Origin: Nematopogon swammerdamellus
Taxonomy: Eukaryota; Arthropoda; Insecta; Lepidoptera; Adelidae
DNA length: 64,000 nucleotides
Reading direction: 5' to 3'
NCBI GenBank assembly: GCA_946902875.1
Contig: OX336342.1
Location: 10,223,523-10,287,522, forward strand
Shown: piece after piece, positions 10,718 to 21,899 of the stretch
How positions within the stretch are numbered: the stretch's first letter is position 1
Layout of the letters: every line of letters starts with the position of its first letter
Position numbers and translations under genes: made by a program
The notes under the pieces: generated by a model
The model's input: only the letters and a program-made list of their open reading frames with translations
What the model was told of the DNA's origin: nothing
The model's database searches: none

Positions 10718-11315
10718 TTTTTTTATGTAAGTAACCTATGCAATTGTTGGCAATGAACAAGTTGATGCTCTCGCCAAGGCGGCTATTGAGACTGAACATT
10801 CCTACTTCTACTTCCAGCCTCTTGACTTGGTCAGCCTTCCGAGACAACATCTATCAACAGAATGGTCACTGGACTTCATGTGAGCCAGCAGATGGAAAGG
10901 TCGGCACTATAGGTACCTCTCTGCAGCCAGAGATCCCTTGTAAGCCATGGTTCTCAAAATTTAATCAATACCCCCAAAAAGGAGACCTCCATTATCTGTC
11001 GTATGCGCCTAGGCCACTGTTGTACCCCAGTTTTCTTAACAAAGTTGCACATTTAGAGCCTCCTCCATTATGTGAATGTGGCCTCGGAAAGGCTGACCTG
11101 GATCACATTTTTTTGTCATGTCCTCTACAGAATGAAATTCCTCTATACGATCTTCTCTTAACATTGCCTATAAAAATAATTCCCCTACCAGTCAATGACG
11201 TATCATGTAGCTCTTTGCTACCAGTTAATATGAAATATCTTCTAACACTCCCACAGCCCTATAAAATATGTATTTTAGTGCAATTCAATTTAGGAAAAAT
11301 CAAATTAGCTTAATT
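10718..11315 (+). pseudogene. LINE 3' fragment: RNase H end and C-terminal zinc motif
   Basis: Starting near 10738 one frame reads IVGNEQVDALAKAAIETEHS, the end of an RNase H domain as found in I/R1-like LINEs. A different frame downstream (about 10930-11313) gives WFSKFNQ, then CECGLGKADLDHIFLSCP, the usual C-terminal zinc-like motif. At least one frameshift separates them. No reverse transcriptase is present, so this is a 5'-truncated dead copy, unrelated to the element in spatzle, which has no RNase H. Confidence 0.7.
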
Positions 11316-11587
11316 ATGACAATCCTATATTTTACATTAAATTTAAAAAAAATCCTGTTTCTGAAATATCCCACATTTATTATTCACGAGTCATGAGCAC
11401 ACCTTTTTGATTGGTCGGTTTGACGGGATGTGACGTCGACGGCGCCGACGACGACGCGACGCTTCACGGGATTGATTCGTCAGTCAGCGTCAGTCGACCG
11501 ACGTTCGTCGCCTATTGGACTCCACGCGTCGTTCGTTCGACTACCATACTGTATAGTGTATAGTATTCGAACGACTAGTATACACTG
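11316..11587. other. Intergenic, moderately GC-rich
   Basis: Contains a GACGTCGACGGCGCCGACGA tract near 11431; no gene recognised. Confidence 0.4.
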
Positions 11588-11590
11588 TAA

Positions 11591-12136
11591 AGCTGCGTAT
11601 CCACTAGAGGCAGATTCGGGGCGAGCCAGCCGCTCGAGCCGAGGCCGCACAAGTGGAGACGCTGCCTCAACCTGAGGCACGCCGCGCCATGAGGCAAATT
11701 CGTCGCCGCGGGCCGAGCCATATTTTGTCGATTTTTCGCCGCGCTCAAAGGAAGGAGCCTCAGTCCGAGCCGTGCACTTGGTGGAATGCATGGCTCCGGG
11801 CGTGTCGCCTCAGGTCGCAATAGACAACGATACTGCAGTTAAATTAATAAAATTATACGAGAGTGATGGTCGAATGATATACGATGGTGTTTTTTTGGGA
11901 TCCGTTAAATAAAAAGTATTTTCTTTAATAGTGTTAATGATTATTAAAGCAGCAGCTACTCTACGCGCGTCTGGTGTCATCGCGTTCTTGCTTTAAACTG
12001 GCTCCGGATCAAGGTGAGGCGACACGCCTCACCTTGATCCGCAATATGCCTCGAGCCTATGCCTCAGAGTGAGCAGCCTCAGTTTGCTTCAAGTCGAGGC
12101 TGCTCGGCCTGAGGCTGCTCTAGTGGATACGCGGCT
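11591..12136. mobile_element. GC-rich MITE with TIRs and possible TAA duplication
   Basis: Ends read AGCTGCGTATCCACTAGAG on the left and, in reverse complement, AGCCGCGTATCCACTAGAG on the right. TAA flanks both sides (11588-11590 and 12137-12139), which would suit a PIF/Harbinger-like element (TWA target). The interior has many GCCTCAGG/CCTGAGGC-like short words in both orientations. No transposase is encoded. Confidence 0.7.
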
Positions 12137-12164
12137 TAACGTATAGTATACACTTGCGGCGTTC

Positions 12165-12545
12165 AAAGCCGCGTACAGACCTAGCGAGCGATAGCCAGCG
12201 AGGCCCAGCGAATGCCCATCGCCGATGGCAAGCGAACCCTCGCTCGCCATCGTTTACTATCGCTGTTACGGCCACACTGATTCGCAATCGTTCGCGCGCT
12301 CTCGCGCGTTAGTGTTCCGGCCAAAGCTCGGAGCGCGCGCGCAAGTGCGACTGCAAGAACACCGTCCACACTACGCACGGCCGAACGGCTGATTCCGGAG
12401 CACGACCGAACGCCACCGAACGCAATCGAGTGCGCGCCTTCGCATTCGCTTAGCGTCGCTGTACCGTCCAGACTCCAGACCTGTTCGCGCGGTCTCGCTT
12501 GTTGGCCTTCGCGCGCTCTCGCTCGCTAGGTCTGTACGCGGCTTT
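12165..12545. mobile_element. GC-rich MITE with 27-bp perfect TIRs
   Basis: AAAGCCGCGTACAGACCTAG plus seven more bases is repeated exactly, inverted, at the right end. Its GCCGCGTA start resembles the neighbour at 11591-12136. Inside are several degenerate copies of a motif like CCGTCCACACT / GGCCACACTG followed by CGCG-rich words. No target duplication is obvious. Confidence 0.7.
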
Positions 12546-12613
12546 AGTCCACTGTCCATCTGTGGTCAATTGGTCATGCATGACTCGTGAAAGCAACTGT
12601 ACGTACCTATATA

Positions 12614-12759
12614 GGGTGTTCGGCACATGGACCGAAAATTTTTTTTGTGGGTAAATGGGGTCATTTGCAAGGTTTTGACCTATGACACCTTTTGTCTGGT
12701 GTCACGTGGTATCGAGATATTTTTCTTTATTTTTGTCGGTCCATGTGCCGAACACCCTG
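12614..12759. mobile_element. Mariner-type MITE, about 146 bp
   Basis: Inverted ends GGGTGTTCGGCACATGGACC, flanked by TA on each side. The GGGTGTYC start resembles the ends of the mariner-like transposon at 57300-59814 in this window, though the sequences diverge after a few bases. Confidence 0.75.
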
Positions 12760-13265
12760 TATATTTTTTTATTTTGAAAACTTGTGTTTACGTTTTTCAA
12801 GTCTCTGTGTTCAGTCAGAATTTGTTTTTCCCGCACTTGATTGACTTGATGAATACTTGACACTGGCCAAAATGTCTTAAAAAGACCGTCGTCAAAAAAG
12901 TACGTACATATTACCTATGCATTTTAAATTTTTTACCGCCTACATTTCCCGCTGGATTGGACGACGACGGGTAGACATTTCACGAAAATGCATTCCGGTA
13001 TACATTATTTTAATTGGTGTGTTAGTATGTGGCAGGAACTTTTACGAACAGCATTTAGCAATCTATTCTTAGCACGTACCTACCTAATAAATTGTGAAAG
13101 TGTAAACGCGAACTGTTGAGATATTGATCTTGAATCCAATAATACGATACCAAGAGGTAATTTTGCGATATGTAAGTACTGTACAATACATTCAACTATT
13201 TAAAAAATTCACAGATTTCGTGCCTTGACACGATATCGAGCACATTGAAAATGAATCTACGGAAT
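12760..13265. other. Intergenic
   Basis: No gene or clear repeat recognised. Confidence 0.4.
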
Positions 13266-13269
13266 TCGA

Positions 13270-13545
13270 AAAAATATTGTCGCTGAGCGACACGAGAAAG
13301 TCGGGATATGGAAAAGGTTTTGGGTTCTGATGATGGAGCCGGAAGGAAGCCATAGGAACTCCTAAAGTACACATGATAAGCCCCTCGTGTTTGGGCTCGT
13401 TGGATTTGTCTTCGCAAAAGTACTCTAGTCTATATTCATATGTCATTTCCAGGGTCCTAATGATGGAGCCGGAAGGAAGCCATAGGAACTCCTAAACTAC
13501 ACATGATAAATCCACCATATTTGGGCTCCTTGGATATAGGAATAA
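13270..13545. repeat. Duplicated segment of a dispersed repeat
   Basis: The stretch starting at about 13320 (TGATGATGGAGCCGGAAGGA, then TACACATGATAAGCC) is repeated about 128 bases later at about 13450. A related antisense copy is at about 45540-45660 (CATGTGTAGTATAGGAGTTT). This belongs to a family common in lepidopteran DNA; its type is not clear to me. Confidence 0.6.
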
Positions 13546-13613
13546 ATAGGATAGGTTAGAAGATCTTCTATATCCTTATATTATATTTTTACATACATAC
13601 ATACATAGCGTCA

Positions 13614-13664
13614 CCCACCCTATAGACTTTGGAACTATGCCAATTCCAAAGTCTATAGGGTGGG
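13614..13664. repeat. Perfect 21-bp hairpin
   Basis: CCCACCCTATAGACTTTGGA plus A is followed by a 9-base loop and its exact complement. A short run of ACAT repeats precedes it. No element boundaries were found. Confidence 0.8.
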
Positions 13665-13729
13665 TTGCTCTGATTGGTCGATAACAGTTTGGCGGGAAAT
13701 TTAAATTTCGGAAGTACTTGAACAGCACT

Positions 13730-14330
13730 ATGCGAGTTTTCTCCGTTTTGGTGGTTTAAAAAAAATGCATAATAATAAGGGAACGCTCTCTAGTAGGACA
13801 CATGTGTATTTCCTGCATCTCTCTGTGTGTGTATTGCCATATAGACAACATTTGATAGGACAATGGGGTAATTAGCATAGGTACGTGACGGAAAAACTAA
13901 ATTTCACCGCCCCGACATAACCTGTATGGCTATTCCCTAGAGTGTTTGTTACGCAAGGACAGAGGGCTGCACCATCCGTAGAGCCGGAGAAGAGGCAATC
14001 CTAAGTCGCTCCGGTTGCTACTGTAACTGATTAGTTTGTGTGTGACATTGAGAGAGAGGCAGTTTGCAGCAGTCACGTGACATCTTCTCTTCCTCACAGC
14101 TGCGTCAAAGCTCCTGCATTGATGGACTCGTGGCAGCCTACATCGTGGTGGCAGCAGCCCAGCCAGGTGTCCGGCACATGAAAGAACAAAGGAATAGGAT
14201 TGACTCTTGCGCTATAAAGATCAGCTATAAAGATCAGCAGATTGTAAACGTCACCTCCGCATCTTCTCTATATTAACCCTAACCTAATGTTGAGGCGGTG
14301 CATGTCGTTTTTGTTGGACAGAGCTATTCG
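13730..14330. repeat. Copies of a dispersed repeat with GTTGAGGCGG core
   Basis: The left end (GCACTATGCGAGTTTTC, then GGTGGTTTAAAAAAAATGC) appears at about 13726-13770. The core (ATTAACCCTAACCTAATGTT, GAGGCGGTGCATGTCG) lies at about 14270-14312. Related cores occur at 14557, 23075, 23685 and 28375. Confidence 0.55.
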
Positions 14331-14489
14331 TAGGTAGGTACGCCAAACAGAGATTAATAACTAAGAACTCGTAGGTATGCCAAACATAGATTATTAATTA
14401 AGAACTGGAAGTGTCCTATTTGATTTCCTACGAATAGACCTACCTGGCGGGACAGTGATATTCGCAGGTATGAGATATTCGAAGGTACG

Positions 14490-14620
14490 AACTGCACTAT
14501 GCGAGTTGGTTTAAAAAAAAATATCCAGGGTTAAATTATTATATAATTTAACCCCTAATGTTGAGGAGGCGCATGTAGTTTTTGTTACGTTTCGTTGAAA
14601 ACTCCCATAGTGCAGCAGTT
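14490..14620. mobile_element. Short MITE of the GTTGAGG family
   Basis: The left end AACTGCACTATGCGAGTT and the right end in reverse complement (AACTGCTGCACTATGGGAGT) are inverted copies with a 3-base insertion. The interior carries the family core and its own palindrome, GGTTAAATTATTATATAATT followed by TAACC. The relic at about 23685-23760 has the same right end. Confidence 0.65.
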
Positions 14621-14693
14621 TGCATACCTGCATGCAGGTATACCTACGAATAGACACTTCCGTTTTTGTTACGTTTCGTTTCGTACATGACAT

Positions 14694-14724
14694 GTCCGTC
14701 CACCCACATTGTGGGTGGACGGAC
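14694..14724. repeat. Near-perfect 31-bp palindrome
   Basis: GTCCGTCCACCCACA and its exact complement are separated by a single T. Confidence 0.85.
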
Positions 14725-16250
14725 AATGGTCGACAACAAGCGCGCGAAAACAGCTGATATTCCTTAGTTCTTTCATGTGCCGGTCCGCCCAGCCAGTGAC
14801 ATGACAGCTGCTGAGCTGTATATTTTGTCCGCTAGGAGCGCTGCTGTTGTAAACAGACTTTTTGACAGAGATGATGAGGCCGGCATTCGCTGTACGATTA
14901 ACGTCTCGTCATCGTGCTGCCAATCAAAGTGAGTGAGTGAGACAAAACTGACATTTCCTGGGTTGCCCGTTTTCAAGTCAATAGAAGGTCGAACTGCGTT
15001 CAGAGTTCAGAACTTCAGACCCTACACTTTCTCGAAAATGGTAGGCAAGTCAGGGAGAGGCCGAAGGCCAAGCTATCGTTTACGCGAACGATGCTCGGCC
15101 ACTGACATCGCCCTTTCTTCGAGAGAGTGTATCGTTTACGTAAAAGCAGCTCGGCCTCGCTCTTAGTGATTAAACTTTCTTCTTTTGAAATTTGAATTTC
15201 ACGCGAGCGAATCCGCGGGCTAAATCTTGTACAAAGTGATTTTAACCCATAAGTTTGAGCGGATATAGGAACTAGAATACCACTGAAATAGGGCATTTAG
15301 CATCGAGAAAACAGTAGAAAAGATACCTGTATCGTGTAGTGGGAAAGCACTCAATGGGTCCAGTTTTATTTATAGCCAAGATGTCTGTACAACTTCAAAT
15401 TTTACTCATCTACTCATAGGTACGTAACATAGCCAAACAAAAAAACTATTCAAGTGATCGGAATCAAAATCTCTAAAGTGGAAAAAGATGGCGGACGGCG
15501 GAAGTTTGTCGCGTCGTCGTTGTAGGTAATTAAAAATATATATTTTTGTGGTTCTCGCGGTGCGAGAATTTATACAACAGACGTTAAAAGCTACAACAGA
15601 AATGGCTGTATACTCTAATGAGTTTTGCCTGTTACGGGAGACGAATTAATATAAAAAAAAAAAAATCTAAATCTGAGCTGGTTTGGCTGTATGGTCAAAT
15701 GATCTTTGCCTGCCTATTTATGGCGAAAACAACAACAACAACAATCTAATGAGCTGGCAACATAATATTATGTAAGTCTGACGTATGTCAAATTTTGACT
15801 TTGCACTTTCCAGCTGGGTGTACACTGTGCTGTCAGGGGCCCTACCGGCATTTCTCGCTTGAAATATGCGAGGGAGTTTACTCGTACTCCTTCTCACTTT
15901 TAGCGTCATTCGTATCGGTACCGGCGTTCAAGTGAGTGTCGACCTACCATAGATAAGACGGTCTAGATTACTTGCGATTACTTATTATTATCTTATGTTA
16001 TCTAATTATTTATATGTTGTATTTATAATTTATGGAAATTCGTGAACATTTATGCCAAAAAAATTATTAATTACTACCTTTTAACCATTTTTACTGATAC
16101 AAATGAGTGCTTAGCATAGACTATGTCGACCTAGACCATGTGCCAGTGTCTGTCAATCAACTGTCATGTTTATTAAAAAAAAAAAGAAGAAGAATTTACC
16201 AATTTTTCTTCAATAAATATATGTACCGTACTTGAGTGTAAGTAACGCAA
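14725..16250. other. Intergenic
   Basis: No gene recognised. The words GAATTTCACGCGAGCG and CCGCGGGC at about 15190-15220 are the end of a common lepidopteran repeat, also present near 61450. An (AAC)n run lies at about 15728. Confidence 0.4.
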
Positions 16251-17163
16251 CATGAGCCAAGTGCAGGCACCTCATCCACACTCCGCTCCCGGCCGACTGC
16301 GGTGCAAAGAGATATGATGTGATGGCGGAGTTCATGGAACAAAATCCGCAGTTGGCGCGGGGCCGGCTGTCGGGAGAGAATGCGATGCTCGCGCCTCTGG
16401 ATGGGCCTAACGGAGCGCCTCAAAGCATCGGGGGGCTGCGCCATAACATGGCAACAGTAGCACAAGGTGTGTTATATTTATGTATTCACAAATTCCTTTC
16501 AAACATCAAACTTAATAAGTCGTATTACAATGGTCGTACTAATATAATATTTTACAAATATGTTCATCTGTTTTTTCAGTATTGGACGGACAATAAAGTT
16601 CACTTAAAAAACTTGGCCGGTAGAGCCAGGCGGCAGGCCCACGGAACGGGTGTGGGCCGGCGGCACCGGTAGCTCTGCTGGAGCAATAGGACGAGCGGAT
16701 GCTGGCGGTGTTGGGACAGGGCTTCGGACTCGGGGACTCCGAGGTCATAGTGAACACTCTACCGGTAAGCATATTTTAAATCACATTGGTATTTATTTAC
16801 TGTAGTATTGTTTACATACTTCATTGTATGTATGTAACCAACGACTGTTTATGCACTATCTAGACGGTGACGTCACGGCAGCAGGGCAGGAAAAATGTAC
16901 GCAATACCGTGACGGTATGCTCGAAACCTGCTGCCGCGTCGCGGTCATATCACCGCTGCCGCGACGCTATCGTCTAGTATGCAAGCAGCCAATGTGTTTT
17001 AGGGAAGAAAACAAGGAAAACATTTCTTTTTAATCAATTTTATTTTCAACAACACTACTCTCTCTTGAATAAAAGTAAAGTAGGTAACATAGAAGCAAAA
17101 TTTTTCACAATAAAGTACCGAGCTATAATTGCGACTGGCCAACGCACGTCTATATAATATATG

Positions 17164-17636
17164 TACCGTGTGGGGTCGGTACTTAAAAAGAATAGCCCCA
17201 CTGCATCTCTCCCCGTCGCATGTCGTAAAAGTCGACTAAGGGATAAGAAAATTCGTCAGCCTCGGTAGCTCAGTGGCGCGGTTGGTTAGTCAACTGTTAT
17301 TAAGCAACGCTGAGCGCGGTCAGTGTTTGGATGGGTGACCGCTCGACCGTTGGAGGCTGACCGTGGTTCGGATTCCACATTAAACTGTAGGTCCCTTCCC
17401 TTCTTACCTTACTAGGTGGTAGGGTTTATCCCGGCCGGGTTGGTACCACCGCACTGAACGAAACGTCGGTCGAAACGGCTATGTAAATAGTTCGTGTTTT
17501 CCGTCCAGTTTAGTGTGGCCGACATGAAATGAAGGGAAGCACTGACATGGCACCTAGTTCACCCTGTGTTATGGGCTGACATCACGGATGTTGTAGGTGA
17601 TGTAGCCAACCGTGTCAGGATCCATAAAAAAAAAAA
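17164..17636 (+). mobile_element. Full-length composite SINE with tRNA/5S-like segment
   Basis: The order is: a 5' module (TACCGTGTGGGGTCGGTACT to GGCGACTAAGG-like words); a tRNA-like A box (GGTAGCTCAGTGG, about 17273); a 5S rRNA-like stretch (17300-17342, with TTAAGCAACG and TTTGGATGGGTGACCGC); a B-box-like GGTTCGGATTCC (17365-17376); then the common body and poly(A). ATATG flanks both sides (17159-17163 and 17637-17641). It is almost identical to the copy at 36231-36717 (about four differences), so the subfamily is young. Confidence 0.9.
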
Positions 17637-18059
17637 ATATGAATATCCTTATAACTCGAGAACCACTTTATTAATTTACATACTGTTTTCACTGTTACAA
17701 TCTGTCATTTCTTAAGATGGTTTTACGTTAAATCATAAATATAAATCATAAAGATCTGCCTGATACTTTATCATCCAAAATTATGTCTTAAAGTTAAAAA
17801 AGATAGATGCCTAATTAAATTATTTTTTTCCATTAAGGTACGCCTGCTGGCCGCCCCCCTCGTGAGCTTCGTGCAAATCAACCCGCCTATGCGCGAGGTT
17901 ATTGAGGAGTACGAGCGGGTACACGCTGAAGACAGGCGGCAGGACATGGCCCTCAGAGAGTGGTGCCTGGTGTCACAGGAGGAGTTTCGGCGGCAACAGT
18001 TGGAGCTTCTGCGGCAGTTTCTGCAGGTAAAAAAAAATGTTTTAATGTAAGTATTGCTA

Positions 18060-18939
18060 TATAATATATACAGGCTGTTGCAGCAGTCACTACATTAAGT
18101 CCGGGAGCAGATTCATGGGATTAACAGAAATAATAAAGGTGTACGATGAATTCAGACTGAATAAAAACATTCAGTAACCATATAAACTAATTCCCATTTC
18201 AATACTAAACAAAAGGTTTTTGGAGGAAAAATCGGAACCCTTATAGGACATATCACCACAATTATTTTGGTAAATATACACGGTGTTAACTTAAATAGGC
18301 AACATTCCCGAAAGGGGGTTGTTTTGGGTCACATACTGATGCCGAAGAAGGGGGTAATTTTTTTTTTAGCTTTGGTTTTAAAATTTTCAATTTCTATATT
18401 TGGTATAAAAACATGGTATTTCATAATAGGAATCACACTGCATTACCAAAAAAATCGAAAGCTGAGTAATTTTTCAAATAAATAAAAAAAATCACTTTCA
18501 TACCGACACGATACAACAGCTAGCGCGCGACACGTGGTCAGTCAGCTGGGTACGCACGGTCGCAGGCGCGCGGCGCGCGGCGGCGCTCGCTACACCATTC
18601 CAAAGAGAAATTGTCGCTGAGGTAAAATTTTGAAGAAAATATGCAAATTTTTTTAAACTATTTTAGATTTTATTTTTTAGTACCACAAAATAATCAGTAT
18701 ACGAAATGGTTTAATATTCGGTATTAAAATTGAAATGTCGCGAAAAAAGTTAACACCGTGTATAACAAAATATATCTTGTGTGGTAGTACGGACCCTCAG
18801 TGCGCGAGTTAAACTCGCACTTGGCTCCTGTTTTTAAATGTCCAAGCAATGTAATGGTCTAATGTGATCCAAATACATCTAAGTACCTACGCTAATCAAA
18901 ACAATATAATTTAAAGATATTTTTTGTTTTAACTTGCAG
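18060..18939. other. Third intron of the zeste-like pseudogene
   Basis: Words GTTAACACCGTGTAT and the complementary ATATACACGGTGTTAAC (about 18273 and 18750) are inverted, so a TIR element of about 500 bp is likely here. The lepidopteran word TGCGCGAGTTAAACTCGCAC lies near 18799. No exon recognised. Confidence 0.5.
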
Positions 18940-19182
18940 GACAACCGAGGGCGTTTTCAACAAACCCCAGCAGTGGCTCACTTGGGACAATGAACACCCT
19001 CCCTACATAAACGGAGCACATCCTCGGGTTTGGTGCAGCACACTACCATCTGCTGGTTGCAAGCACCAAGTCCTTCCACAACATCAATGCCAGCATGTGC
19101 TCAGCGTTTATTATTAAGATGCTCAATTAGTTCTTTAGTTTACCTAAATAGGTTTTTGTGTAAATTGTATGTGTAAATAAAA

Positions 19183-20760
19183 ATATTTTATTCTTATTAT
19201 TGTTTTGTTTACTTTTTTTACCAGAGATAAGAATACTTCATTTTGAGAGAAGCGTTTGTGGGAAGCGTATATATGACCCTCCGTGCGTTGGTAAGTATCA
19301 CTTGCATAAAATGGAAGGGCAGTCATTATCTAGCAAATACAATTTAAAATAATGCGCAATGTTCTTTGGTGATAAACTAGATAGTGCGGTTGTAGAGTGT
19401 CGTCTCTGTCGCACTGCAAGTATCTGTATGACCGAGACAACCAGAAAGTCATCAAAGCATGATGCACATTATTTACCGCCGCGTACTGTACACTAGAATT
19501 GGTTATTAATAATTAAGAGCAACATTTGATTCAGCATAGAAAGTAGAGGTTGATGCAAAGCTATTGTAGTTTTTCAACCTTCTGTCGCACAGATGACAAA
19601 GTACATACCTTGGAAGTGGGTGATATTTATAGCGTCGGCTTTCTTTTGTGGGTGTCGGCCGGTTCGTAAAGTGGCGAAGCGCAGCTCCCTTGAGTGGATT
19701 CTTGTTCGCGCCGATGTTCTTGCTGTAAGCTCATCGACGCATGTCGGCCGGATTCCAGCAAAAGAGTCCAAGCCAAGACCGCGCCAACCGCCCGCCGCTT
19801 ACGTAAATGTTTCGTAGAAAGAAAGAAACCACAAAATAAACATCGCGAAGCGAATGTCGTGTTTGCTTGTTTGTTTACGAACCGCTGTAATTTTTTTTTT
19901 TAATAATTATTGGCTTGGATGCCGGGTCCTTCTGCCATTTCTTTAATTTTATTTCCTATAATTTCTATATTTTCTACAGTATTTATTATGTATTTGTAAA
20001 GACTTTTATAATATTTTTGTTCAGTTAATAAATTTATTTCGATGTTTTCGTCAGTTTTCTCATGAAGTGAACGCCAAAAAGTTGATCCTTAGCTAGCGAG
20101 TTTAGCGGCAAATATCGGGGAGTTTATCTGTCAAAGAAACGTCAAAAACCCCGGTGCCAATTGTTTGATAGATCGACTCCGTGTCGACTCATAGCCTTCT
20201 GTATTCCGTCCTTGTCGTCTTGAAAGGACATATAGAGAAGGCTATAATCGACTAGATCGACAGCTCTAGCGAGTAAAATGTGGGAGTGCGAGAATGACGT
20301 CACTCGCCTGTTTCACCGGTGCCAATAAAGCGTTCTCGCCACATTTCTCGCACTCACACGGGCGAGTGAGTGAACGCCGGTAGACCTACAGGTCAGAGAG
20401 GTCACTGGATACCAGTAGTTTATATTCTTTGCTGGATACTATAATATATAAACGAATTTCCTATTCCAGTCCAGAAGTCAATGTCGGTGGTGATAGGTGA
20501 TAGGTATCTGTGGAAGTCAGAACAAACAAAACCAAATTGTATTTTATCGGCCTCGACGTAGGTACGTACAGACAGACAAATTGAGGTCATCAGAAATTTT
20601 CAAGTGTGGAACTGTTCAATCAAACAAAACTCAAAAAGGAGTTCATTGGTTTGGTACTGTCACTGTCAGTCTTGAGTCTGGTCAGTCATCTACTTGTGGA
20701 CATCGATGCTTGTGGATAGTCATTGGAAGAAGGAATCTATATCAGTAATCTGTGGAAGGA
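19183..20760. other. Intergenic, upstream of CutA1
   Basis: No gene recognised. An imperfect hairpin (ATAGCCTTCTGTAT, later ATAGAGAAGGCTAT) lies at about 20190-20245. Confidence 0.4.
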
Positions 20761-21873
20761 ATGCTTACGAAGCTCCCAGCTGGAGCTCTGCTGGGACTAT
20801 ACGTGGCCCTGCTGCGACCGGGCTTCGCGCAAGCGCACAGCAACATGTCGTCTGCCGGCATCGTCAGCCCGAACGCTGGTAATCAATCTAAATGTTACCA
20901 TTTAGTTTAGACCAGCATTTCCCAAAGTATGGGTTGCGACCCACTGGTGGGTCGCGAGCGGATATTGGGTGGGCCCTGAAACTGATAGAACGACAGTCGC
21001 GACAACACGGGACGTAAGTAAGGAATTAAAAATGTCAATAACAACTGAATATTTTTATTTTTTTCTTAATTGAACGGTCCTTCACCTATTTACAATATTA
21101 TGTATTAACGAAGAAATGCTGCAGCCTGCAGCAGCAATATAACGCTGTTATATTTTTCATGTAAGATAAGGAGTGGATCCCGAATTTAGATGTTTTTTGA
21201 TGGGTCACGATCCAGACAACTTTGGGAACTACTGGTTTAGACAATAATGATGATGATAGTGTAAATATGATTTAGTACCTAGGTACCTAATGTATCTATA
21301 GGTGGATCAATTTGCTAAGTACAGAGATATTGGCATTAAAATGGTATAATGCTCGGATTATGACTGCCCGTGTAGATCAGGGTGAAGGTATAGGGTGCAC
21401 CTTACTCGCACCCTGTTCTGTTCCCATACATATCGTATACATTGTAGTGAATCGACCCTCATTTCAGGAAAGTACTCTGTGGCGTACGTGACAGTCCCAT
21501 CTATCGACGTTGGCAAGAAGATCGGACATGGACTGGTGAAGAACAAGCTGGCTGCTTGCGTCAACATTGTGCCGCAAGTCACTTCCATATATGAATGGAA
21601 GAATGAAATTATGGAAGATAATGAGGTTAATTATGAATATCTCAGTGAAATTTCAGGATTTTTCATAATATTTTTGGGATATATACTTACCAGGCTTTAT
21701 ACACTTTTCAGGCTCTACTAATGATCAAAACAAGAACATCGTGCGTAGACAAGCTAACAGAATACGTGAGATCAGTGCACCCTTACGAGGTGTGCGAAGT
21801 CATCTCACTTCCTATCCAGAATGGAAATCCATCTTATCTTAAATGGATCGGTGAAACTGTTCTCGAAAATTAA
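20761..21873 (+). CDS. CutA: CutA1 family protein
   Basis: CutA1 proteins are very stable trimers. In bacteria they are linked to copper tolerance; in animals a role in anchoring or trafficking of acetylcholinesterase has been proposed, and the biochemical function is unsettled. Exons 20761-20878, 21468-21625 and 21712-21873 join in phase 1 then 0 to give 145 residues. The N-terminal part is hydrophobic ([14 protein letters not shown]) and could be a signal peptide or mitochondrial leader. The conserved core follows: [40 protein letters not shown], then [27 protein letters not shown] and YLKWI, the typical last strand. All three exons have AG/GT borders. AATAAA overlaps the stop codon (TTAATAAAA); another AATAAA is near 22007. 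Intron 1 carries a hAT-type MITE. The gene looks complete and intact. Confidence 0.93.
20913..21234. mobile_element. hAT-type MITE in CutA intron 1
   Basis: 322 bp. Ends CAGCATTTCCCAAAG and CTTTGGGAACTACTG are imperfect inverted repeats of the well-known CAG...TTCCCAAA hAT type. A perfect 8-base duplication GTTTAGAC flanks it (20905-20912 and 21235-21242). No transposase remains. Confidence 0.9.
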
Positions 21874-21899
21874 TAAAAAAAATTATTATTAATAATTTA

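Larger units (their letters stand above)
16301..19182 (+). pseudogene. Decayed zeste/Myb-SANT-like DNA-binding gene (four exon-like blocks)
   Basis: Members of this family bind DNA through a Myb/SANT-like domain and are multicopy in moths. Block 1 (about 16301-16466) reads KRYDVMAEFMEQNPQLARGR, but the next conserved part, RLWMGLTERLKASGG, is in another frame and hits TAG. Block 2 (16580-16764) reads YWTDNKVHLKNLAGRARRQA and GTG, then shifts frame: LLEQ-stop-DERMLAVLG, with TAG at 16687. Block 3 (17838-18026) is open (VRLLAAPLVSFVQINPPMRE, then a Q/R/E-rich helix). Block 4 begins at 18940 and ends after a stop; AATAAA is at 19176-19181. Splice sites look normal, so this is a decayed intron-containing gene, not a retrocopy. 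A full SINE sits in the second intron. Sequencing error is an alternative, but at least two independent breaks make that less likely. Confidence 0.65.

Noticed and set aside
17300..17342. A 5S rRNA gene
   Set aside because: Only the internal control region-like part is present, embedded in a SINE; no complete 5S.
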